Source of the DNA: Syntrophaceae bacterium UBA4810
Lineage (GTDB): Bacteria; Desulfobacterota; Syntrophia; Syntrophales; Smithellaceae
Assembly (NCBI GenBank): GCA_002402545.1
Contig: DHGA01000088.1
Span: 1-29,003, forward strand
Reading direction: 5' to 3'
DNA length: 29,003 bases
In this document: piece by piece, positions 22,385 to 29,003 of the stretch
Layout: each line of letters starts with the position of its first letter
How positions within the stretch are numbered: the first letter of the stretch is position 1
Notes under the pieces: model-generated
The model's input: only the letters and a program-made list of their open reading frames with translations
The model's database searches: none
Told to the model about the DNA's origin: nothing
Position numbers and translations under genes: made by a program

Positions 22385-22723
22385 ATGAAAATTGCAATAC
22401 CATTAGCCGAAGGCAAGCTGGCCCAGCATTTTGGGCACTGTGCAAGTTTTGCTATCGTTGACGTGGATATGGAAACAAAAAAAATAATCAAACGAGAAGA
22501 TATTGCCGCGCCTGAGCATCAGCCCGGTCTTCTGCCGCCTTGGCTGGCCGAGCGCGGCGCTAAAGTGATTATCGCCGGTGGCATGGGCAGCCGGGCACAG
22601 GATTTGTTTGCACAGCAGGGAATTCAAGTGATTGTCGGCGCAGCGGCAGACACGCCTGAGGGTATTGTTAATGAATATCTTGCCGGCACGTTGAAAAGCG
22701 GAGATAATCTCTGCGATCATTAA
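22385..22723 (+). CDS. NifX-like (dinitrogenase FeMo-cofactor family) protein
   Basis: This is a 112-residue protein: MKIAIPLAEGKLAQHFGHC, then FAIVDVDMETKKIIKRE, then GAKVIIAGGMGSRAQDLF and PEGIVNEYLAGTL. It is the archaeal/anaerobe-type NifX-like protein commonly next to Mrp. AQHFGHC and the terminal His/Cys are candidate ligands. A strong AGGAGG lies upstream of the ATG. It is the third NifX-fold protein of the cluster and the end of the ORP-type core. Confidence 0.88.
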   Translation: MKIAIPLAEGKLAQHFGHCASFAIVDVDMETKKIIKREDIAAPEHQPGLLPPWLAERGAKVIIAGGMGSRAQDLFAQQGIQVIVGAAADTPEGIVNEYLAGTLKSGDNLCDH

Positions 22724-22736
22724 AAGGAGAATTACT

Positions 22737-23690
22737 ATGGCTTCAGCAAAATTGAATGCTGTGGACAAAATTGAAATTCTGACCTTACAGGATAACTATA
22801 TCGAGATGACGGCGATGGATAACAGCGCGGTTATCTCGCGTGCCGTGCCGCTTAAGGAAGGGGAGATACGGGCATCCATTGTGGCGGAGCACGGTTTTTC
22901 GGCGCTGATTAAAACCATGTCCAAAGGCAAAGCGCACACGCTGCTTTTTGATTTTGGTTTTTCCGAAGAAGGAGCGGCGCAAAACGCCAAGACACTTGGT
23001 GTTAATATGAGCGAAGTTGAGGCGGCGGCGCTTTCGCATGGCCACAGCGACCACACCGGAGGGCTTTTTAAACTTGCCGCCTTAATAGGTAAAAAGAATA
23101 TCCCTTTTGTTGTGCACCCGTCCGCTTTTAAGTCGCCGCGTTATATTAAATACTCCGAGGATCTGAAAATTAATTTTCCAAAACTGACACATGAGATGGT
23201 TGAATCCGCCGGTTTTTCCGTAGTCGAAAGTGACAGGCCATACTATCTTCTGGATGACACCATTCTTTTCCTGGGCGAAATTCCCCGCCGGACGGACTTT
23301 GAAAAAGGGTTTCCTGTCGCGCACTGGCAGAAAGACGGCAAAGAGCTGTGGGATGCCATCGAGGATGATACCTCCATTGTCATGAATCTTAAAGATAAGG
23401 GGCTGGTGATTGTTTCCGGCTGCGCGCACGCGGGTATTATAAATACCGTAACACACGCGATTGACGTGACGGGTATTAATAAGATTCACGTAGTTATGGG
23501 AGGTTTTCATCTTTCCGGGCCGTTGTTTGAGGGAATCATAGACCGGACAACAGAAGAGCTGAAAAAAATGAATCCGGATTATGTAATTCCCATGCACTGC
23601 ACTGGGCGTAAGGCGATTATGGCGATGGAAAAACAAATGCCGGATAAATTTATTTTGAATATGGCGGGTACAAAACTTACTTTTGTCTGA
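22737..23690 (+). CDS. Metallo-beta-lactamase fold protein (MJ0296/RFAP-synthase-like group)
   Basis: This is a 317-residue protein. The metal motif is LSHGHSDHTGGLF, followed by CAHAGIINTV, GGFHLSG and PMHCTGRKA. This is the layout of MBL proteins annotated as similar to dihydropterin-phosphate synthases and found beside Mrp/NifX genes. The reaction is not established. An AAAGGAG lies before the ATG, and the gap to the NifX-like gene is 13 bases. Its stop TGA is in frame with the next gene but is treated as a real stop because a ribosome site lies between them. Confidence 0.82.
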   Translation: MASAKLNAVDKIEILTLQDNYIEMTAMDNSAVISRAVPLKEGEIRASIVAEHGFSALIKTMSKGKAHTLLFDFGFSEEGAAQNAKTLGVNMSEVEAAALSHGHSDHTGGLFKLAALIGKKNIPFVVHPSAFKSPRYIKYSEDLKINFPKLTHEMVESAGFSVVESDRPYYLLDDTILFLGEIPRRTDFEKGFPVAHWQKDGKELWDAIEDDTSIVMNLKDKGLVIVSGCAHAGIINTVTHAIDVTGINKIHVVMGGFHLSGPLFEGIIDRTTEELKKMNPDYVIPMHCTGRKAIMAMEKQMPDKFILNMAGTKLTFV

Positions 23691-23723
23691 GATTATAATT
23701 ATATTTTTATCAAAGGAGATTTC

Positions 23724-24206
23724 ATGGAGAAAAAAGCATTTCAGGAATACTATCCGGACGATTTGAGCCACTGCTATGGCTGTGGGAGTCTCAATGATCA
23801 TGGGCTGCAAATAAAAAGTTATTGGGACAAAGATGAATCTGTCTGTATCTATACACCCAGGCCTTACCATACCGCTATCCCCGGTATAGTTTACGGCGGT
23901 CTCATCGCATCCATAATTGATTGTCATTCCACCGGCACGGCGGCCGCGGCCAAATACAAAGCGGAAAACCGCGCGATGGACACAATGCCGCCCTTGCGTT
24001 TTGTTACCGCATCGCTCAATGTCAATTACTTGCTACCCACGCCGATTGATTGTTCTCTGGAGGTGCGCGGCAAGGTGAAAGCAATCAAGGGGCGCAGGGT
24101 CGTGGTGGAATCACGTCTTATCGCAAATGGTAAGGTCTGCGCGACAGGCGAGGTTGTTGCTGTTCAGATGCCGGAGCATTTGATGCCGGAGAATATAAAT
24201 AAATAA
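23724..24206 (+). CDS. Hotdog-fold thioesterase (PaaI/THEM4-like)
   Basis: This is a 160-residue protein. LSHCYGCGSLNDHGLQIKSYW opens it, and IPGIVYGGLIASIIDCHSTG carries the hotdog active-site helix (GG-x-x-x-x-x-D). Strands end with NVNYLLPTPID and VVVESRLIANGKVCATG. It probably hydrolyses an acyl-CoA; the substrate is unknown. The N-terminal CYGCG is conserved in this subgroup and might bind metal. AAAGGAG lies 6 bases upstream of the ATG. The link to the ORP cluster is positional only. Confidence 0.82.
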   Translation: MEKKAFQEYYPDDLSHCYGCGSLNDHGLQIKSYWDKDESVCIYTPRPYHTAIPGIVYGGLIASIIDCHSTGTAAAAKYKAENRAMDTMPPLRFVTASLNVNYLLPTPIDCSLEVRGKVKAIKGRRVVVESRLIANGKVCATGEVVAVQMPEHLMPENINK

Positions 24207-24222
24207 AATATGGGAGAAATAT

Positions 24223-25923
24223 ATGGCGCAAAAGAAGAGAATAATTGTGATCGGAGGTTCAGCCTCCGGGCCAAAAGCGGCGGCGAAAGCCAGACGTATC
24301 GATAACGACGCCGAAGTAATTATTTTGCAAAAAGACGCGGATCTTTCCATGGCCTCCTGCGGCTATCCTTACTATGTTGGCGGGTATTTTGATGACCGCA
24401 ATCAGCTTTTGTGCACGCCGACGGGTGTTGTGCGCAGTCCGATGTTCTATCTAAACGCCAAGGATATTGAGGCGAAAGTGAACACAGAGGTAACTGATAT
24501 TGACACTAAAAAACGCTTTGTTTCCTTCAAGAATGCTTTATCCGGAGAAACCGGCACATTGACTTATGATAAACTCGTTATCGCTACCGGTGCTGTTCCG
24601 CGTATGCCTCCCGTGCCCGGCGTGGAACTCAAAGGCATTACAACTCTGCAGTCCATGAAAGACGCGGACTTTCTCCGTAAAATTCGTGATGAAAAAACAA
24701 TCAAAAAAGCTGTTGTCATTGGCGGTGGACTCATCGGCATCGAGACATGCGAGGCGCTGCAACTGGCGGGCATTGAAATAACGGTAATTGAACTTTTGCC
24801 TCAACTGCTTACCTTTCTCGATTGGGAACTGGCCAAGCTGGTGGAAAATCACGTTCGCAGCAAAGGCGCGAATGTTATCACGGAAAACGGTATTGCCGCG
24901 TTTTTAGGGGAAAATGGAAAACTTACGGCCGTCAAACTGCAAAACGGCACGGAGCTGCCGTGTGAGCTTGCTGTCGTAGCAATTGGTGTGCGGCCTAATG
25001 TAAAACTTGCCCAAGCGGCAGGTTTAAGAATCGGCGAACTGGGCGGTATTGAAGTCAACGAATACATGCAGACCTCCGATCCGGATATTTACGCTGTGGG
25101 TGATTGCGTGGAAACGCTCAACCGTATTACCGGGAAAAAAGTGCATGCCCCTTACGGCGATTTGGCCAATCTGCAGGGGCGCGTGGCGGGAGAAAATGCC
25201 GCTTCCACAAACTGTGTTACCTTTCCCGGTACGATTCAGACCGGCATCTGCAAGGTTTTTGATTACACGGCAGGTTCTACAGGGCTTTCGGAGACGGCGG
25301 CTAAACGTTTGGGATACAAAGATATCATCACGGTTATCAATGCCAGCCCGGATAAGCCAGGCTTCATGGAAGGGAAATTGTTAGTCACCAAAATGACCGC
25401 TGATGCCAAAACAGGCCGGGTGCTGGGCGCGCAATGCATCGGGCCGGGTAATGCCGCCAAACAAATCGCTCAATGGGCGATGGCCATTCAGGGGAAACTG
25501 ACCGTCGAGGATTTAATCAATGCCGATCTTCCTTACGCCCCGCCTTTTTCATTGGCGATCGATCATTTCATCTCCACGGCACATTTGATGCAAAACAAAA
25601 TAAAAGGAAGACTCAAGGGCATTAGTTGCAGGGAAGTGAAAGAAAATTTAGCGGCAGGTGAAAAACCATTCATCCTGGATGTTCGGGGGCCGGAAGAATT
25701 TGAGGAAATACGCCTCGGTATCGGCGAGACGCTTATTCCTTTGGGCGCGTTGCGCAAACGCCTTAATGAGCTGCCGGAAGATAAAAATAAGGAAATCATC
25801 TGTTACTGCAAGATTTCTCTGCGTGGCTATGAGGCGCAACTGGTGTTAGAGGGCAACGGCTGGAAAAATGTCAAGGTTATGGAAGGCGGCATTATGGCCT
25901 GGCCGTATACGAGGGAGAAGTAA
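24223..25923 (+). CDS. CoA-disulfide reductase-rhodanese fusion (NADH-dependent persulfide reductase type)
   Basis: This is a 566-residue protein. The FAD domain opens VIGGSASGPKAAAKARR, and the redox Cys46 lies in SMASCGYPYYVGG. The NAD(P)H domain has VVIGGGLIGIETCEAL, and the second FAD site is DIYAVGDC. A dimerisation domain follows, then a C-terminal rhodanese domain (about 465-566) with FILDVRGPEEFEE and active-site Cys529 in YCKISLRGY. Such fusions reduce CoA disulfide or persulfides with NADH. It lies just upstream of the DUF1858-like and peroxiredoxin genes, suggesting a thiol/persulfide and peroxide defence set. Confidence 0.92.
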   Translation: MAQKKRIIVIGGSASGPKAAAKARRIDNDAEVIILQKDADLSMASCGYPYYVGGYFDDRNQLLCTPTGVVRSPMFYLNAKDIEAKVNTEVTDIDTKKRFVSFKNALSGETGTLTYDKLVIATGAVPRMPPVPGVELKGITTLQSMKDADFLRKIRDEKTIKKAVVIGGGLIGIETCEALQLAGIEITVIELLPQLLTFLDWELAKLVENHVRSKGANVITENGIAAFLGENGKLTAVKLQNGTELPCELAVVAIGVRPNVKLAQAAGLRIGELGGIEVNEYMQTSDPDIYAVGDCVETLNRITGKKVHAPYGDLANLQGRVAGENAASTNCVTFPGTIQTGICKVFDYTAGSTGLSETAAKRLGYKDIITVINASPDKPGFMEGKLLVTKMTADAKTGRVLGAQCIGPGNAAKQIAQWAMAIQGKLTVEDLINADLPYAPPFSLAIDHFISTAHLMQNKIKGRLKGISCREVKENLAAGEKPFILDVRGPEEFEEIRLGIGETLIPLGALRKRLNELPEDKNKEIICYCKISLRGYEAQLVLEGNGWKNVKVMEGGIMAWPYTREK

Positions 25924-26178
25924 ATGAAGCCATCCATTAATGCGACCATCACGGCCGATGCAGCATTGTTGGATATCGTTTCCAAATGGCCTGCCACAGA
26001 CACCGTGTTTCGCCGATATGATGATGTGGCAGGCGTTTGTCTGTGCTGCAACTGTTTATTTGATACAATTGAAGAAATTGCAAATAAGTATTCGCTTGAT
26101 TTGAGCAGTATTATGCGGGAAATCAATGATGTTATAACAGAAAGAAATAAGGTGAATGAAGATAAAAATGTTTTATAA
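25924..26178 (+). CDS. DUF1858-like small Cys protein
   Basis: This is an 84-residue helical protein. INATITADAALLDIVSKWPATDTVF matches the start of DUF1858/ScdA-N (hybrid-cluster-associated redox disulfide) domains. The CLCCNCLF motif replaces the usual single CxxC, and FDTIEEIANKYSLDL follows. The family is thought to act in redox or Fe-S/NO stress repair. It begins directly after the reductase stop (TAAATG), so the two are coupled. Confidence 0.8.
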   Translation: MKPSINATITADAALLDIVSKWPATDTVFRRYDDVAGVCLCCNCLFDTIEEIANKYSLDLSSIMREINDVITERNKVNEDKNVL

Positions 26179-26232
26179 CGGGAGCAAGGAGAATATTTAA
26201 AAGAACATTTGGGGAAAGAAAGGAGGTTTTTT

Positions 26233-26955
26233 ATGGCTGAAGAAATCAAGGCCGGCTGCGCCAGACCCACCGGCGGTCCGGTCGGAGAAAAAGTTGACAA
26301 TAAAAAAGAAACCCCCAAACAAGAAGCCATCAAGGAGGTGAGGGCTATGGTAACCGTTGGCAAAAAGGCGCCGGATTTTACCGCTCCGGCTTATCATAAA
26401 GGTAAATTCGTTTCCGTGAAACTTTCCGACTATCTGGGCAAATGGGTGAGCCTTTGTTTTTATCCCGGCGATTTTACTTTTGTCTGAGCAACGGAAATTT
26501 CGGCGGTCGCCGAAAAATATCCAGAGTTTCAGAAACTCGGAGTGGAAGTATTGTCCATGAGCGTGGATAGTGTTTTTGTCCACAAAATGTGGGATGACCA
26601 TGAACTTTCTAAAATGGTCAAAGGCGGCATTCCTTTCCCGATGTTGTCTGATGGCGGAGGAAAAGTAGGTTCCGTATTCGGTGTTTATCTGGAAGACGCG
26701 GGTGTGGAGGCGCGCGGCAGATTTCTTATTGATCCCGATGGTATCATTCAGGGTTTTGAAGTTCTTACTCCTCCGGTGGGCCGCAATGTGGGCGAAACTT
26801 TACGACAGATGCAGGCCTTTGAGCATGTGCGCAACAGCAAGGGAACCGAGGCCACGCCATCGGGCTGGAAACCGGGCAAGCCAACACTCAAGCCTGGCCC
26901 AGATCTGGTAGGCAAAGTCTGGGAAGTGTGGAAAACCTCCATGGCGTTTGATTAA
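26233..26955 (+). CDS. prxU: Selenocysteine-containing peroxiredoxin (AhpC/2-Cys Prx family), TGA read as Sec
   Basis: This is a 240-residue product if the TGA at 26485-26487 is decoded. The frame resumes directly after it. The peroxidatic site reads CFYPGDFTFV-U-ATE, with U85 where peroxiredoxins have Cys in FTFVCPTE. The peroxidatic Pro78 and Thr82 are present, and GRFLIDPDG and PVGRNVGETLRQ follow the family. It reduces H2O2 and peroxides. The resolving Cys of typical 2-Cys enzymes (VCP before WKPG) is absent; TPSGWKPG stands in its place. The only cysteines are Cys9 and Cys75. Start 26233 has AAGGAGG upstream. A second in-frame ATG at 26347 (residue 39) also has AAGGAGG. A SECIS-like hairpin follows the TGA. 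Without Sec machinery it would be two broken ORFs. Confidence 0.92.
26498..26515 (+). promoter_or_regulatory. Bacterial SECIS element of the peroxiredoxin gene
   Basis: TTTCGGC (26498-26504) pairs perfectly with GCCGAAA (26509-26515) around the loop GGTC. The stem starts 10 bases after the TGA and the loop 17 bases after it. A GGUC/GGUCU loop is what SelB recognises in E. coli fdhF. Confidence 0.9.
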
Positions 26956-27017
26956 GTAATTTAGTTGTGCGTAAAATAGGTTTATGTGACTAACAGTTAA
27001 CTTTTTTTCGTCTCTTG

Positions 27018-27067
27018 CGGTTTCTCAGCGGCAGGTATAGTGCCGCCGCTGAGAAACCGGTCTTTTT
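27018..27067 (+). terminator. Strong intrinsic terminator after the peroxiredoxin gene
   Basis: CGGTTTCTCAGCGGC (27018-27032) pairs perfectly with GCCGCTGAGAAACCG (27045-27059) around a 12-base loop. TCTTTTT follows at 27061-27067. On the - strand no T tract follows, so it ends the + strand transcript. Confidence 0.85.
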
Positions 27068-27108
27068 GCGATGCTGACTGAAACCATCGCAAGACAGTTA
27101 AATTTAAA

Positions 27109-29003
27109 TCACACCAGATCGAAGCGGTCGAGGTTCATCACCTTGTTCCAGACCGCCACGAAGTCGTTGATAAACTTTTCCTGGGCATCCGCACAGGCGT
27201 AAACTTCCGCCACGGCCCGCAACTGAGAGTTCGCGCCGAAGATCAGGTCAATGCGGGTGGCGCTCCACCTGGGCTCGCCCGTCTTGCGGTCGCGTCCTTC
27301 AAAAACATCCGCGTCAATCGCTGAGGGCTTCCACTCGGTGCCCATATCCAGCAGATTGATGAAAAAGTCATTCGTCAGCGCTCCGGGTCGCGCAGTGAAA
27401 ACGCCGTGGGGCGAACCACCAAAGTTTGCGCCCAGCACACGCATGCCGCCGATCAAAACAGTCATCTCCGGCGCGGTAAGCGTCAGAAGTTGTGCTTTGT
27501 CTACCAGCATTTCCTCGGCGGATACGGCGTACTTTTTTTTCGAGTAGTTGCGGAATCCGTCTGCCTTCGGTTCGAGCACCGCAAAGGAGGCCGCGTCGGT
27601 CTGCTTTTGGGATGCGTCCATGCGTCCCGGCGAGAAAGGAACCGTTATTTTGTAACCCGCATTTTTCGCGGCTTGTTCAACGCCCGCGCAACCGGCCAGA
27701 GCAATGACATCCGCCAAAGAGACCTTCTTGTCGCTTGTCTGCTCTTTATTAAACGCCTTCTGAATGCGCTCCAAGACCTTGAGAACTTTGGCAAGCCTTT
27801 CGGGTTCATTGACTTCCCAATCCTTCTGCGGGGCCAGGCGAATGCGAGCGCCATTGGCGCCGCCGCGCATGTCGGAGCCGCGGAAGGTGGAAGCTGATGC
27901 CCAGGCGGTCGAAACCAGCTCTGATACCGACAGGCCGGAAGCCAGAATCTTGCTTTTAAGAGAAGCGGCGTCCGATTTGTTGATCAGCTTATGATTGACG
28001 GCCGGAATCGGGTCCTGCCAGATCAGCGCTTCTTTGGGCACTTCCGGGCCGAGATAGCGTGAACGCGGGCCCATGTCACGATGTGTCAGCTTGAACCAGG
28101 CCCTGGCGAAAGCATCCGCAAATTCTTTGGGATTGGCCAGATAGCGTCTCGAGATCGGCTCGTAGATCGTGTCAAACCGAAGTGAGAGATCCGCCGTGGT
28201 CATCATCGGGCGGCGTTTTTTGGATGGATCGTGCGCATCCACCACCATGTCCTCATCTTCAACATCTTTGGCCAGCCACTGGTTCGCGCCGGCGAGGCTT
28301 TTGACCAGCTCCCACTCGTATTTGAAAAGCACCTTGAGATAGCCCATGTCCCACTTGGTCGGGTTGGGTTTCCAGGCGCCCTCGATGCCGCTCGAAATAG
28401 TATCGCCGCCTTTGCCGCTTTTGAAGCTGCTTTTCCACCCCAGACCCTGCTGTTCGAGAGGCGCCGCTTCCGGCTCGGGGCCGACATGGGCGGCATCACC
28501 CGCGCCATGGCATTTGCCGAAGGTGTGTCCGCCGGCAACCAGCGCGACGGTTTCTTCATCATTCATGGCCATGCGCGCGAAGGTTTCGCGCACATCACGA
28601 CCGGAGGCGACCGGATCGGGATTGCCGTTGGGGCCTTCGGGATTGACATAGATGAGACCCATCTGGACGGCGGCCAGCGGATTTTCCAGATCGCGATCGC
28701 CCGAGTAGCGGTTATCGCCTAGCCACTTGTCCTCGCTGCCCCAGTAAATGTCCTCTTCCGGCTCCCAGACATCGACGCGCCCGCCGGCAAAGCCGAATGT
28801 CTTAAAGCCCATCGATTCCAAGGCACAGCTGCCCGCCAGAATCATCAAATCGGCCCAGGAGATTTTCTTTCCGTATTTCTGTTTGATCGGCCACAAAAGC
28901 CTGCGCGCCTTGTCAAGATTGACGTTATCGGGCCAGGAGTTTAGCGGTGCCAGTCGCTGGGAGCCGGTGTTCCCGCCACCGCGGCCGTCGCCCATGCGGT
29001 AGG
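27109..29003 (-). CDS. katG: Catalase-peroxidase, 5' end outside window
   Basis: About 631 residues of KatG are present. The frame runs off the window edge, so the first 90-100 residues, including the distal Arg-Trp-His and the Trp of the Met-Tyr-Trp adduct, are not visible. TYRMGDGRGG is the first stretch seen. The adduct Tyr lies in GLIYVNPEGPNG and the adduct Met in FARMAMNDEE. The proximal haem His is in GGHTFGKCHG and the proximal Trp in GAWKPNPTKWD. The C-terminal duplicated domain is complete. It degrades H2O2 as catalase and peroxidase. The gene is convergent with prxU and much richer in G+C than the ORP region, which may reflect transfer or expression-linked codon use. Confidence 0.97.
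   Translation of the reverse strand, partial: YRMGDGRGGGNTGSQRLAPLNSWPDNVNLDKARRLLWPIKQKYGKKISWADLMILAGSCALESMGFKTFGFAGGRVDVWEPEEDIYWGSEDKWLGDNRYSGDRDLENPLAAVQMGLIYVNPEGPNGNPDPVASGRDVRETFARMAMNDEETVALVAGGHTFGKCHGAGDAAHVGPEPEAAPLEQQGLGWKSSFKSGKGGDTISSGIEGAWKPNPTKWDMGYLKVLFKYEWELVKSLAGANQWLAKDVEDEDMVVDAHDPSKKRRPMMTTADLSLRFDTIYEPISRRYLANPKEFADAFARAWFKLTHRDMGPRSRYLGPEVPKEALIWQDPIPAVNHKLINKSDAASLKSKILASGLSVSELVSTAWASASTFRGSDMRGGANGARIRLAPQKDWEVNEPERLAKVLKVLERIQKAFNKEQTSDKKVSLADVIALAGCAGVEQAAKNAGYKITVPFSPGRMDASQKQTDAASFAVLEPKADGFRNYSKKKYAVSAEEMLVDKAQLLTLTAPEMTVLIGGMRVLGANFGGSPHGVFTARPGALTNDFFINLLDMGTEWKPSAIDADVFEGRDRKTGEPRWSATRIDLIFGANSQLRAVAEVYACADAQEKFINDFVAVWNKVMNLDRFDLV

Noticed and set aside
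23688..23726. TGA ending the MBL gene is in frame with the hotdog gene, suggesting a TGA read-through fusion.
   Set aside because: An AAAGGAG ribosome site and ATG lie between them, both proteins are full length alone, and the 11 codons between encode nothing family-like.
26485..26955. Peroxiredoxin as a pseudogene split by a nonsense mutation.
   Set aside because: The TGA is exactly at the catalytic Cys position, is followed by a SECIS hairpin, and both halves are otherwise undamaged.
27066..27092. Hairpin TTGCGATG/CATCGCAA just beyond the katG stop, as a katG terminator.
   Set aside because: Read on the - strand it is followed by AAAGACC, with no T tract. The stem is real but does not look like an intrinsic terminator.

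Overview
The window is 29,003 bases of what looks like an anaerobic bacterial chromosome, most probably a Desulfobacterota (deltaproteobacterial) sulfate reducer or syntroph. The reasons are an 'orange protein' (ORP) type cluster with its own sigma-54 regulator, two MinD-type ATPases with inserted 2x[4Fe-4S] ferredoxin domains, an Mrp ATPase, and a peroxiredoxin with an in-frame TGA (selenocysteine) codon. No rRNA, tRNA, CRISPR array or insertion sequence was seen. No gene-free stretch exceeds 300 bases.

Region 1 (1-5556, + strand) is a tryptophan operon in the order trpE (3' end only), trpG, trpD, trpC, trpF, trpB, trpA. It is tightly packed except for a small inverted-repeat element between trpD and trpC. 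Region 2 (5612-8675, - strand) has a half-size EamA-like membrane protein and a four-gene operon: metallo-beta-lactamase (MBL) fold hydrolase, VOC protein, PadR regulator, Nudix hydrolase. A promoter buried in a perfect 13-bp-arm dyad precedes this operon. Region 3 (8826-10299, - strand) holds a small Rho_N-domain protein, a YgbA-family Cys-rich protein linked to nitric oxide, and a Cys-rich DUF1847 protein.

Region 4 (10485-22723, + strand, perhaps extending to 24206) is the most interesting part. A PAS-AAA-Fis sigma-54 activator is followed by paired dyads (probable enhancer sites) and a near-consensus -24/-12 promoter. A long colinear run follows: a NifX-like protein with an RG-rich tail, pyruvoyl-dependent arginine decarboxylase, a Gly/Arg-rich zinc ribbon, a DUF5320 protein, an ORP-like protein, a TrmO/TsaA-like protein, a DUF89 protein, a membrane protein, a ferredoxin-MinD ATPase, two FmdB zinc ribbons, a COG0731 radical SAM enzyme, two methyltransferases, a J-domain protein, a second ferredoxin-MinD ATPase, an IscU-like scaffold, an Mrp ATPase, a third NifX-like protein, an MBL protein and a hotdog thioesterase. 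The core resembles the ORP system of Desulfovibrio (sigma-54 regulator, ORP, MinD pair, Mrp). The accessory genes suggest a larger metallocluster assembly or redox-linked system whose product is unknown.

Region 5 (24223-29003) is a redox/peroxide island. It has a CoA-disulfide reductase-rhodanese fusion, a DUF1858-like Cys protein, the selenocysteine peroxiredoxin with a clear SECIS-like hairpin, a strong terminator, and a convergent, GC-rich katG whose 5' end lies outside the window. The TGA ending the first FmdB gene also has a GGTC-loop hairpin downstream and is a weaker second selenoprotein candidate.
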